A stretch of DNA of 64,000 nt from Rhabditophanes sp. KR3021 (Eukaryota > Nematoda > Chromadorea > Rhabditida > Alloionematidae): contig CAUJLY010000006.1 in the NCBI GenBank assembly GCA_963281155.1, positions 2,108,001 to 2,172,000 on the forward strand, read 5' to 3'. The notes beneath the pieces are model-generated. The model was not told the origin of the DNA. It saw only the letters and a program-made list of their open reading frames with translations, and made no database searches. Each line of letters opens with the position of its first letter. Within the stretch, counting starts at the first letter, position 1. The translations under genes and the position numbers were made by a program. Shown here piece by piece: positions 53,383 to 64,000 of the stretch.

Positions 53383-55843
53383 GCAAGCAATTAAAATATA
53401 AACTTTCAAATTATAAAAAATATTAGAAATCAAAAATAGCTACAAACAATACCGCATTTTTTACTCTTAATAAACGATAGTTACGGAGGAAGGCATAACT
53501 ATCCACAATAACATTTATATTTCTAGCGTAGATATTTTTAAATGTAAAGAGCAAATATTATTGAGCGTTCAAAATATTATGCTGATAAGAGTGAATAGGA
53601 AATAGGCATTGATAGTTATCGTTTGACCTTCAGTCTTCAACCTTAAAAACTAAAAAATATCATCTTAAATGAATACATCGAACCACTTAAATAATGATTA
53701 CAGCTTATTATAACACAAAATCAAACTTTCATTAACTAATTTTTAAGGGAAGTGGTCATAATTTCGATAAAAAAGGCTTTAAAATTGGTAAAAAAGGGAA
53801 AACAGAGGCCATCGATAACTTATTTACTAAAAATAATACGTCGAATGGCATTTTACATACACAAAGTTAACATTTATTTATAATACAAGATAGTGGACGA
53901 AATAAATATATGAATTTGCACGTTCCAGAGCCAACTGAATGTGCTCACTGCTATTGAAAGGCAATTTATAGGAGGCTAATGAAAAGGCAAGTACTGACAG
54001 AAATAGTAAAAAATAAAATGACATTCCCTAAAAAACTTTTTTGTAAATAATGTTTAGGGTAGGAAGAAGTTAATAAGTTCGCCTGTGTATTGATTTGGAT
54101 TAGCAAAAAATTATGATGATATTGTGGTTGTACGTGTCAAATGTACAAAAAATAAAACATACGTATAAAGACAAGCTATTTATGCTGTATGGAGAGTAAA
54201 TAAAAAGCGTAAAGAACAACCAATATACTTTATTCCAGAGATTGAATGACATTGCCCAGTGTCATTTATTTCCTGATCAACGAAGGCTATGGAAGTTGAA
54301 GCAATCACGTGAATTTCCTCGCAATTGTTTGTATTTCCTGAACGGTTGTTTAATGTTTTACACGCTTTCTTAAATTGCATACTTATTTTTCTCGAAATAA
54401 CTTTTTGTAATTTAATTCACCTTTATTATGAAAAAAGTCTGTTTTGATTAACTGTATAAATGAAATCACAATGGTCGCATTAAAATAACAACACACATTG
54501 TAAATTATTCTGCTTGTTATAAAAAGAAAGTATCAATTTTGTGTACAATGAACAACTAACACACTGTTAATCAAAAACATTTAAAATGAATCTATTTACA
54601 TAAGTCAATATTAATGTGCAATAAAATACATTATGCTTGGGAATCTTTCTTAAAGTGTTCATTTCCTTGGCTTCTGACACTAAAACTATTTATATACGAT
54701 TTTTTGAGAAAAAATATTAAGTATTTGTAATCTTCCTTTGTGTAATAGGAGTTGGGAATTAATATTAAATTCCGGGGTTTAATACTTGACTATTTGTCGA
54801 AACGAATGGTGGAATCAACTCTTGCAGCGCGTTGACTCAGTTTTCTGATTGGAATTTTGCAGCATACAGTTGAACCACTATTAACTTTATGACTGTATTA
54901 ATATGATTTACCTAATCCAATAATTTATGTGTTTGATCTGTAAATTTAGCACTAATTTAGTATTATTATTTAGGAACTTTGATAATCTAGTTTGTTTAGA
55001 TGATCGTCAACTGGCTTTTATTAAAAATAGTAATTAAATTATTTTTTTAACTTAATTTTTGTTGAATTGTTACATCCGTCTCTAAATCATGTATATCCAA
55101 CTTTTATTTGCATAAGAACAAGTGTGTAACAGTTTGTTTCACAATTAAAGGTATCTTTGTTTTTGAATGTGTCGGTTTGATTGCACAAGAGTAAACACAA
55201 GTTGATTTGCTTTTTTACTTACTTTGACTATATCTGTCTGATTATAATACAATAAAATACCACTTCAATTACTATAACACCATATAATAGATTAGCTACT
55301 AATACGTAAAAGCTGATTCTTCATTCTCTACTATCTAACAACAACATACATAACACATACAATTACGAAAGGTAGATATTCTTTACACGCATGTATTTTT
55401 CTATAAGCTTCTAATATCACTCATTAAACGTGATATCTAATTTTGGAAAAAACATTTCTCATAACTCCCTTTTTTTGATATTCTCAAACAATTTTTTGTC
55501 ACTATTGTTGATTTCATAGATCGATTGCTTGCTCTAGTTAAATATTTTAACAGAGTAGATTTATATTCACAACTTCTTTATTATTTGATAATGTTGCGAC
55601 ACATGATTTGCAAAGTCTATACACATGCGTATATGTTCAATATTGTGCATATAAGTTTCATGCAAGGATATTTGTATAAATATATTTATTCGATACTTTA
55701 ATAACATTAATTAATTATATATATCATTTTATAGTTTTCGCCAAAGTGTGCTTGTAAACTGAAATTTAAATTTATGAACGAAGTAAGGTTTTAACTTGCA
55801 TGTGTTTAATTTAATATTTTTTAAGGTCAGACATAGGCACATC
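53383..55843. other. Divergent intergenic between enolase and MFSD14-like gene
   Basis: 2.5 kb, AT-rich. Promoters of both genes are expected here but not recognisable. The ORF at 54180-54380 (-) is not convincing. Confidence 0.5.
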
Positions 55844-57412
55844 ATGAGTAATGAAAATTCGATTTATGCAATTACTTTTAAAAAGAGAAAAAGAGGGAAA
55901 GATGAGGATCAAACTGACACCGGAGCAAGACTATATCACGCTCTAATTGTGATCTTTCTGGAGTATTTTGTTGCAGGAATGCTAACTATTCCAGCAATTC
56001 ACGCTTTGGCCATTGCTTTTCCAGAAAACAAACTATTATTAAACGGCGTCATCATTGGATGCAAAGGAATCTTTTCCTTTATCTCAGCGCCATCAATGGG
56101 TATTTTTACGGACACTTTTGGAAGGAAACCCTTCTTACTTTGCTCAGTCTTTTGCACTTGTATTCCAGCGGTATTTTTGGTTGCAAGTCCTCACTGGTAT
56201 TTCGCACTATTCACGTTAAGTGGAATTTCTCCCTCAACATTTAGTGTCATTGTTGCTTTTGTGGCAGATATTACTCATCCTGAACACAGGGCAACTGCGT
56301 ATGGACTAATTTCAGCAACGTTTGCAGCCTCATTTGTACTTTCGCCGGCCATCGGAGCAGCAATTTCAAGTAGTTATGGAGACAGTTATGTTGTTGGAGT
56401 AGTAAGTTAATTGTTTGTTTTTAAACTTATTAAGGATCCTTTTCAGGCGACGGTTATTTTCGTTGCAGATTTGATCTTTGTCTTTTTTGTCGTACCTGAA
56501 ACACTCCCAGCCTCATCAGTCAAGCCATTCATTATGGACAACTCATTCTTCCATGCAATGAATCCCTTCAGCACCTTAAAAAATATCTCTCAAGACAGAG
56601 AGTTCCTCAAAATGTCCTTTGTAGTATTCTTCTCAAATCTTTCAGAAGCAGGGCAACTTTCCTTTTTCTTTCTTTATCTAAAGGTAGTGGATGGATTCAG
56701 TGACAACACAACATCTTACTTTATGGGAGTAGTAGGCTCCCTTTCCGTGTTGACACAAACCTACGTACTTCAAAAATTCAATACCAACTTTGGCCCCAAA
56801 CAGACAATAGCAATTGCTTTAGTCTTTCAATTTCTCCAATTGATTTTCTTTGGCTTTTCAACACACATCGCAGCTATAAACGCAGCAGGTATCATGTTTG
56901 CAATGAGTCAAATGACTTATCCGGCTATTACTGCCTACGTAAGCATCAATACAGACCAAGACAAACAAGGAACAATGCAAGGTTTAATTAATGGCGTGCG
57001 TGGTTTGTGCCAAGGAATCGGTCCGGCTTTGTTTGGGTTTATTTTTTATACCTCAGGAATTGATATGGACATAGATATTAAGGGTGCGCAAGGTGGAGGA
57101 ATGTTTGCCAATTTAGGTTTCGATGCCCTTGGGTCGGGAGTCTTGACACCTGAACATAATGTTTCTAAGGCAGTTTCTGTACATAAATCAAGTCTGGTAA
57201 GCTTAAATAATTTATTAGACAATAATTTACCTATTTTTCAGGATATAATCCCCGGGCCTCCATTTGCAGTAGGAGCTGTCCTAGTATTTGTTGCATTCCT
57301 GGTAGTATTAACCATTAAAGATGTATCAGCGTCCAACAGACGCCACAGAGCTCTTACTAATTCCTTAAGTTCCGGTGAAATTCCGCTATTGATAGAAAAA
57401 GAATTTGATTAA
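55844..57412 (+). CDS. MFSD14/HIAT1-like major facilitator transporter
   Basis: Twelve-TM MFS protein of the MFSD14 (hippocampus-abundant transcript) type, a Golgi/endosomal family whose substrate is not established. Exons 55844-56401, 56447-57196 and 57242-57412 (introns 45 and 45 nt) give 492 aa. It aligns end to end with human MFSD14A: YHALIVIFLEYF, LNGVIIGCKGIFSFISAP, DTFGRKPFLL, VADITHPEHRATAYGLISATFAAS, SPAIGA, NLSEAGQLSFFFLYLK, NGVRGLCQGIGPALFGFIFY and DIIPGPPFAVGA. The second intron is a multiple of three without a stop and so could be retained, adding 15 residues. Upstream ATGs at 55796 are before a TTTTTTAAG acceptor and are not used. The tail ends with an acidic, dileucine-bearing segment (GEIPLLIEKEFD), a possible sorting signal. 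Confidence 0.92.
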
Positions 57413-58169
57413 GCACAAATATCTGCATAAGTTATTGGCGTAACACAGACGGGTCAACATTTCTTTGATTTCTTAAAAACCTAAGAGACTTTTTTTACAA
57501 TTATCAAAACATTAATTATTATTCACCTGGAAAATATAAACTTATTTACTTTTCTCAGATATGATGTAATTTATACCCAAATATTCTATTTAAAACAACA
57601 ATACAATTTTAAGTTGTCTAAATGGGAATATTATTTTCCATTAATTAAAGTTGTATGTCTCCTTATCAAAACAACTTTTGAAAGTTATTTATATCTTTTA
57701 CAATTGATATCATAAAGCAAAAGTACTATACTTCGAAAATGATATTCCACAATCACTTGTTGGCTTCCAGAATGATGGCAAATATTAAGCTTTTGAAAAG
57801 ATGACGTTAGCTTAAGGTGGCATGATGTTAAAAATTTAATTATTTATCAGAATATTATATTTAAATAGAAAATGCATGCAGAAAAGTACATATTATGCTA
57901 TTTAATTTGTGCCCTCTCTTTTCAAATTACTATATTTAGGCATTAATAAAATACACAAATTGTTAAGATACTCTTATATCCAAGGTGCTTTTTAGGTGGT
58001 AATTTAGAAATGGCATTTTATGGGAAAGGTTGTGCCGAGAATTTATTTGTCCAATTGTGTAAGCGTGTGTGAAGTTGCAAAGGTGATTAAACAAATGGTT
58101 ACACAAAAAGAAGTCGAATTCATTTTAAACTACTTAATGTTACGTTGTTCCCATTATTGTTTGGAATTA
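57413..58169. other. 3' flank of the MFSD14-like gene
   Basis: AT-rich spacer; no feature beyond short chance ORFs (58020-58214, +). Confidence 0.45.
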
Positions 58170-58604
58170 TTACTTCTTACGGAGATAGCATTTGGCTTTG
58201 GTTCTGTTGTTTGAAGAACCTGCATACGAAAAACAAGCAGGTTTACATTTTTTTCGAGGATCAAGTTCAGTTAGCGAAGATAGGACTGGTGTTTCAACTG
58301 GCTGAGTCGGTTGGGCAACATGTCTAGCTGGAGAAGTTTGTCTTTCTCTATGAAGAAGAGCCTTATCAAGGATAAACAATTTCGGCATGGCAGATCTAAG
58401 TTCAAACATTCTTTGAGATCTCATAGTAGGATTCAAGTCAATGTCGCAATTGCATCTATAAATATTACAGAAAAATTCGCCATCCATAGCTACTATTCTT
58501 TCATCCAAAAGATGAGCATTGAATGGACTTTGAGTCAGTCGCGAACTTCCAGCCTCATTATTATTGTCATTTCCTCTGTTACGATTTGGCAGCAAGACAG
58601 TTTT
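58170..58604 (-). CDS. Doubtful ORF, ~144 aa, hydrophilic, unrecognised
   Basis: Open frame from ATG 58604 to a stop at 58170, in a patch less AT-rich than its surroundings. The composition is protein-like: an Asn/Arg start (MKTVLLPNRNRGNDNNN), then AHLLDERIVAMDGEFF, a CNIYRCNCDID cysteine cluster, a Pro/Thr-rich segment and KKCKPACFSYAG. No signal peptide. A GTAAGAAG donor-like site near the end suggests it may be one exon of a larger gene. The opposite strand has an overlapping ORF (58311-58685), which looks less natural. Could equally be transposon debris. Confidence 0.3.
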   Translation of the reverse strand, partial: KTVLLPNRNRGNDNNNEAGSSRLTQSPFNAHLLDERIVAMDGEFFCNIYRCNCDIDLNPTMRSQRMFELRSAMPKLFILDKALLHRERQTSPARHVAQPTQPVETPVLSSLTELDPRKKCKPACFSYAGSSNNRTKAKCYLRKK

Positions 58605-60380
58605 CATCACGGCAAAATGGTAGTCGAGTTAATAGTCCTTTTGACAAGTAAATTGAAGAATATGAGAATGAAATATGCCGTCTAAAATTAAAGGAAAATA
58701 TTAAATTAATAGACAATTATATAGTTGAAAGGATAAATAATTTTACTTAAAAGACATTCTGATATATGAAGCTTTGCCAACGAATAAAACTAGATTATTA
58801 CTTTTGGATACAAACTTTTTTGTTAACCACATTTTTTGGCCGATATATTTTTTAGATAAATAACAGAATTGCAAACAAAAATATTGAGTATATGTTTAGG
58901 TATGTTTGAACAAGAAAAATACGAAGTTGGCGGATGTTATTAATAGGACAAGAAAGAGGAACCAAAATGATTTAATAAGTTAATTAACCACAAATATATC
59001 ACTCTTTATTGAGGACGAACTTTATCACAAATACCATTGACACTTTTTATAAAGGAACAAACAACTTTTTTCATCTTCATGAATCAAGACTAATAATAAT
59101 TATATACAAAGCCTATTCAATTAATAAACAAAATCTGTTAAAAATTAATCTCACTTGTATTTATAGCAACGGTATAGACAGATGAGTAATATTAAAGACA
59201 ATAACATATACAACTAAGTGATACATAATTTGAATCTTCGAATGATGCCACATACGTCATTTACTTTCTAATTACAAGGAATAATGGGTTGAAAAGTAAT
59301 GAAGTTAACTTTGGATATAGCACATGGTACGAGACTTATCTAGATTAAATGAGCTTCTGATATCTTCAATCTCGAACAATGTCTTTATTTTTAAATACTT
59401 TGACTATAACAAAATCCAGCATTTGATTACTTTAGAATAATTAATGTTTCTAATTAAACTTAAACATGAGAGCCAAAAAATACTCTAAAAACACATACAC
59501 AAATTGGAACAAATTATTTATTCAAAAAATGTAGGTGATATTATTAAGGAGTAAGAAACAAGAATTAAAGTAATTCTACAAAATTGTTTCTTTAAAGGTT
59601 CCATAAAAATGACTTTTCATCACGAAAATGTATTTCACGGCATTGTTAAACATTTCATTTTATAGGTAATAAATACTTTCAATGAGCAAATCATAATATA
59701 TACTTGAGGCTTGTTCTTTTTTTCTCCCGTGCCAATGGTATTTATGAAGTTATGGAAAAAGTATTTCATGCCAATTATTAGTTGCAATTTGTGATTACTT
59801 ACTATTTTACCGATAAAAGAGAAAAGTTAATTGGCAAGTATTGATATATCACATAATTATTATTTTGAATTAACGAATCTTAGTGAGTTGCTGACACACT
59901 ATTATCTGATGTCAGTTGTGGCAGTTATAGTAAGCATGTATATTAACAAATAATTTATGCGTTGAGAAACATCAAATTTATATTAATATTGTATTAAATG
60001 TCAAAAACAAGAGAATTGTTGCTTCAATAACACCTCCATAAATGCATATATACAACTTCGATTTATTTAAAGCATGTGCTATTTAAATAGCTGACTTTTT
60101 AAAAACGAATAAACCCCTCATAACCCTTTATTATAATTTATTGGAGTCTGGAGATGTAAATGAAAATTGCAGAATGATCATAACCACAAAGCACACCAAA
60201 ATGTCTGATACATAATTGAAGCCGAACTGACAAATACTTTTTTGTGACAGCTGAAAAGGATTAAAAATGTTCCACACTGTTTATGATACTTCGATTATAA
60301 ACTAAAGAGGGAAGTTTCACAAATTTGTATATAAATAATTAATAGATACTTGAATAATCATATGTGCAACTTTTTAACTC
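58605..60380. other. Gene-free stretch before the astacin gene
   Basis: About 1.8 kb, AT-rich; promoter side of the astacin gene. No RNA gene, repeat or exon recognised. Confidence 0.5.
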
Positions 60381-61903
60381 ATGCAATTGTTGGTGTTTTT
60401 ATTGTGTGTTCTAGTTCTTTTAATTGCAATTGAAGCTGTAAGTGAATTAGATTTAAATAATATTATAGAGTCTTTTATTCAGAAAAATAAAGATGATTTT
60501 TTGAAAGATACGCGTTCAAAACTTTCTGCTGAACCTAAATTTCAATTTGATAAAAATGTCCCCAAATTGCAATTAATCCAAAAGTTGCAAAGGAAGTTGT
60601 TAAGGAGCGATCAAAACAAGACATCTAATGTTGCTTCTTCTTCACCAATTAAAAATAATAAACATCAATTCAAAGACGATCCAATGAAAAACCCAAATAT
60701 GTTTGAAGGAGACATGCTTTTAACTGACATCCAAATAGATGGATTCATTGAACATCTTAAAAAACAATTGAACATTAAAGGAGGAACTACTTCCAATAGA
60801 AATCGAAGATCTGTCCAGTCTCCAATGAATCTTAAATGGACATTCCCAATCAAATATTTTATATCTCCACTCATTCCACAACCAACTCAAACTATAATTG
60901 ACGATGCTTTAGCCGATATGCATTCTAACACCTGTCTAAGATTTTCAAAGCAAAGTGCCTCTTTTAACGATACTCCCGGCTTAAGTCTTACGTATGGTAC
61001 TGGATGTTGGTCCTACGTTGGACAAGTTTTTAAAAATAAACCACAGGAAGTAAGTCTCGGTGATGGTTGTCAATACAGAGGAGTTATTCAACATGAAATC
61101 TCACATGCTCTTGGTTTGCAGCATGAACAATCTCGCCCGGATAGAGATAATTATTTGATTATCAATAAAGACAATATGGCTCCTACAAGTGAAGGCCAAT
61201 TTACTAAGTCACTAGAAGGAAGTGTTAATGATTATGGAGTGCAGTTGGATATGGGTTTGCTTATTTGTTGTGATACTTAATACATTCATTTACAGGTAGT
61301 GCAATGATGTATGGAAGTTATGATTTTAGTAAGAATAATCAGAAAACCATTTATCCCAAAGAAACCGTTTTTGATGAAAATTTAGGTCAGTATTCAAGAT
61401 TGTCTTTTTCCGATTATAAAATTTTAACTTTCCATTATTGCAATTCAACGTGTGATATTAAAATATCTTGTTCAAATGGAGGATATCAAAATCCAAATTC
61501 TTGTACAAAATGTGTATGTCCAAACGGATTTGCGGGGACTTTATGTGCAGCTATTAAAACAACTGGATCAGAGTGTGGAACTATTGAATTAACAGCAACT
61601 GATTCGATTGAAGTATTAACTAAAACAGGTGCTATCAATTGTTTCTTTAAAATTACTACGGATCCTAAATTCAAAATTAGGATAATTGTTAAAAAAGTTA
61701 ATGTATCATATCAGTCGCCCTGTGTTGTTGGCAAAGGATTGGAAGTTAAATTTCAAAAGGATATGACTAATTCAGGTGCAGCTTTTTGCGGAACAAGTAC
61801 TTATCACAGAACAATGGTTTCAGTTAACAACTTTGTGATGGTTCATTATCCAGGACTTGCATCCACGCATAGTTTTTCATTGACGTATCAAAGAGTTGCT
61901 TAG
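60381..61903 (+). CDS. Secreted astacin metalloprotease with EGF and CUB domains (NAS family)
   Basis: Zinc endopeptidase, 493 aa. Exon 1 is 60381-61254, intron 41 nt (donor GTTTGC), exon 2 61296-61903, joined in phase as G|GT. A signal peptide (MQLLVFLLCVLVLLIAIEA) precedes a ~120-residue prodomain containing FEGD (~107), the aspartate-switch motif that keeps astacins latent. A basic RNRR cleavage site (~142) releases the catalytic domain. The zinc site is HEISHALGLQHEQSRPDRD (~238), matching HExxHxxGxxHExxRxDRD. The Met-turn reads SAMMY where SxMHY is usual. An EGF-like module (CSNGGYQNPNSCTKCVCPNG, ~340-378) and a CUB domain (~385-490) follow, the usual nematode NAS layout. Such enzymes act in cuticle, moulting, digestion or host tissue penetration; which applies here is unknown. 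Confidence 0.92.
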
Positions 61904-63060
61904 TCATTTTTAATCGAATACAAAATAGAAATAAGTCAAACATATTATTCATTAAATAGCCTCATGGTATTGTAACTTCTTATAAAAATACATTTATTGC
62001 AGTTGTTTAAGTTTTCTGCAATATAAAATGAAACAATTTCAAAAAATAAATCTTTGTCAATTTCCGAAAATACCTATATTTATTTAAAATTAGTAAATTA
62101 AATACATCGGGCCAATTTAAAGGAAATTATAGTCCAACCACAGATTCTTGTTTACCGTCCTTTTAATTTGTGCATTTATAAACGTATGAATATAATAATT
62201 TGCTCTATATAATTCAAGGACACTTTGCACATTTTTACAGATATACATAATGTAATCCAATAGATTTGTTTTACATAGAATGACTGATCAACGCCTTAAG
62301 TGATTCATACAAACGTGTGGTAACAATTCCGGAGCTGATTCTTTGAAATATAGTAAAATATAAAAGTTACTGGTGTCAAGGGTAGTAATTTACAAACTTT
62401 ATTGGGTACAAATAAAAACTAAATAGATGTAATTAATGAATAATGTTAAATTGGTGGCTTCCCTCGGTCCGTCGAGGTTGGATTAAATGACGAAACTGAG
62501 GATAAGAGAGCTTTATATAGTCTATTGATCATCATGTACTTTGTGGTTAGATTGACTGGTCAGTCGTTTACTATATTGTATGATCAAGATATTACTTACG
62601 AATGTGAAGTCTTCATATGCTTGCTGAGCAACACTTTTGAATGCAACAAAATTCCAACTTTTTAGTGAAAAGCTCGAGACCATGGACTGAAGATTGGATG
62701 GTAGACATTTTAAAAGTAATGAGTTTGTATTTATCGAAATGGTGATTTAGTTGTAAATGATTTCCTTATATACACTAATACGAAAAGCTGGGAGAACAAG
62801 CACGAAAAGAAAAGTTAAATAATTTCTAGAATATTTTTGGTGATTTATTAAGTATATAACAGCGAAGACTAAAAAGGTCAAAAATGAAATATGTATTTGG
62901 CCACCTAAATACCGAGGAATACCATGGTTACTCACTCTGTATGTCAACGAAACCTATTGCATCTTGTAGAGAAGGTTCAGAAACCCCTATCCCACTTACC
63001 AGACCAATTTATTTTCATCCCCTACCCCTAAGAAGGGCAAAGAAAGCCAAAAAATACCAT
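61904..63060. other. 3' flank of astacin gene and spacer
   Basis: Mostly AT-rich. A less AT-rich stretch at about 62450-62530 contains cctcggtccgtcgagg (short inverted repeat) and then a TATA-like tttatatag; possibly repeat-derived. ORFs at 62747-62947 (-) and 62884-63078 (+) are unconvincing. Confidence 0.4.
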
Positions 63061-63430
63061 TTTTTAAGGATACCTTGACTTTGAGAGGTCCGTGGGGTGG
63101 CTAGGAATTAGTTATTTGACCGCTTGTTGATGGAGCAGCTTAGGAACACTATAAACTGTAATAAAGCATTTTTTTGTTTCGAACTTTTTCCGTTGTGTTG
63201 AGCAGGGACCACCAGAAGCAAAATATGGACCAAGACAAATTTTTTTGACTGTTTGGCCCCGTAGCTCGCGTATGCGTGTTCCGAATGCTTTAAAAAGTAG
63301 CGCATTGTGTAGAGGGATATTTTTGGTCCTAGGTGGTATAAAATGAACTTTAAATAGAATCCTATCCGGCAGGACGACTCCCGATGTGAAAACATAGCAA
63401 AAAAGATCAATTAAAACCACGAAAAAACCT
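63061..63430 (-). repeat. Compositionally distinct island, possible interspersed-repeat fragment
   Basis: Sharply less AT-rich than both flanks. Two overlapping ~100-aa ORFs on the minus strand (63108-63410 and 63112-63420), neither with a recognised domain. The minus strand contains TTTAAAGCATTC and later AAATTTG and TTGGTC, as at 24365-24450 on the plus strand. Most likely a fragment of a repeat family rather than a gene. Confidence 0.35.
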
Positions 63431-64000
63431 TCGCTTTTTCATAATTGCTTGGCAATAGTATATTATATATGGCTGGTAATATATAAATGATTTTTTGAAG
63501 TAAGCATATGATTATTACGGAAATGCAATTAAACATATAGAACACAATTCATTTCATAAGTATTTAATACATTTATGTGTTACTTCTTCCTTTCAAACTA
63601 TCCATAATATTGTTAACATTCAAAAAATATTCAATTTTATCCAGACAAAAAATATATTTCTTACATTCTAAGCTTAATACATCACGTTGTTTTGAATTAA
63701 ACAATAATATACTGTCAATTTTAATCAAACCACCGCTCAATTAAATATTTCCTTATGTCAGATTAAAGAAACAAAATAAGTGAATATTCATTCTTTTTCC
63801 AGACGCACATTTCAAAAAGCAACCACAAAGACATAGATGTTTGTTGTAAGTGTGAATTGTGTCAAGTATATAATTTTTGCATAACATAAAAATATTTTAC
63901 TTGTTTGGTTGAGCTAATTTTTTGTAAGCTAATGCATTTTTTACAAAATATTCGGAAGTTATTTTCTAGTTCTTATTTATTTGCTTTTATAAATTCCTAC
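63431..64000. other. Right-edge AT-rich sequence
   Basis: No gene or repeat seen up to the window end. Confidence 0.45.

Noticed and set aside
53365..53433. Upstream in-frame extension of enolase (23 codons)
   Set aside because: The stretch contains a CTATTTTCAG acceptor 8 nt before the standard [16 protein letters not shown] start and encodes a low-complexity hydrophobic leader not found in enolases.
58311..58685. Plus-strand 124-aa ORF
   Set aside because: Overlaps a more protein-like minus ORF, has biased Ser/Ile/Lys content and no domain.

Overview
The window looks like nuclear DNA of a nematode. It is strongly AT-rich. Genes lie 0.5-6 kb apart on both strands, and nearly all introns are tiny (37-110 nt) with GT...(T)TTTCAG or TTTTAG ends. 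Family content also fits a worm: a receptor guanylate cyclase, an astacin protease with EGF and CUB domains, a TWK-type two-pore K+ channel, a serpentine chemoreceptor-like 7TM protein and orphan GPCRs. Several starts sit 8-18 nt after a clean splice acceptor with no obvious 5' exon, as expected for spliced-leader trans-splicing. The compact introns and AT bias make a clade IV worm (Strongyloides/Rhabditophanes-like) my best guess. This is inference from style only.

Layout. 1-1230 (-): PDK1-like kinase, cut by the left edge. 2813-5056 (-): GRP170/HYOU1-like ER chaperone. 5672-6774 (+): tetraspanin. 7437-8934 (+): FRS2-like PTB adaptor. 10632-11664 (+): 7TM receptor. 11665-17560: gene-poor, with a small ORF and a decayed Ty3/gypsy element. 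17561-20385 (-): transportin-1. 22821-23390 (+): orphan AT-hook/coiled-coil protein. 23391-27767: gene-free and repeat-bearing. 27768-29314 (+): SLC2-type sugar transporter. 29961-31537 (-): orphan GPCR. 34868-36837 (-): K2P channel with a GIY-YIG nuclease gene (35370-35816, +) inside its large intron. 37503-39480 (-): somatostatin/allatostatin-C-like GPCR. 40681-41901 (-): ankyrin-like protein. 45640-50495 (+): receptor guanylate cyclase. 52060-53364 (-): enolase. 55844-57412 (+): MFSD14-like transporter. 58170-58604 (-): doubtful ORF. 60381-61903 (+): astacin.

The genes do not form one pathway or an evident operon. They mix housekeeping (enolase, transportin, chaperone), signalling (PDK1, FRS2-like, guanylate cyclase, three GPCRs, K2P channel), transport and secreted proteolysis.

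The most unusual items are a GRP170 homologue whose continuous reading frame runs from the nucleotide-binding domain straight into the C-terminal helical domain, with no substrate-binding beta-sandwich, and a stand-alone LEM-3/ANKLE1-type GIY-YIG nuclease nested antisense in a potassium-channel intron. Exon limits were assigned by hand from splice sites, reading phase and family similarity. No search was run.
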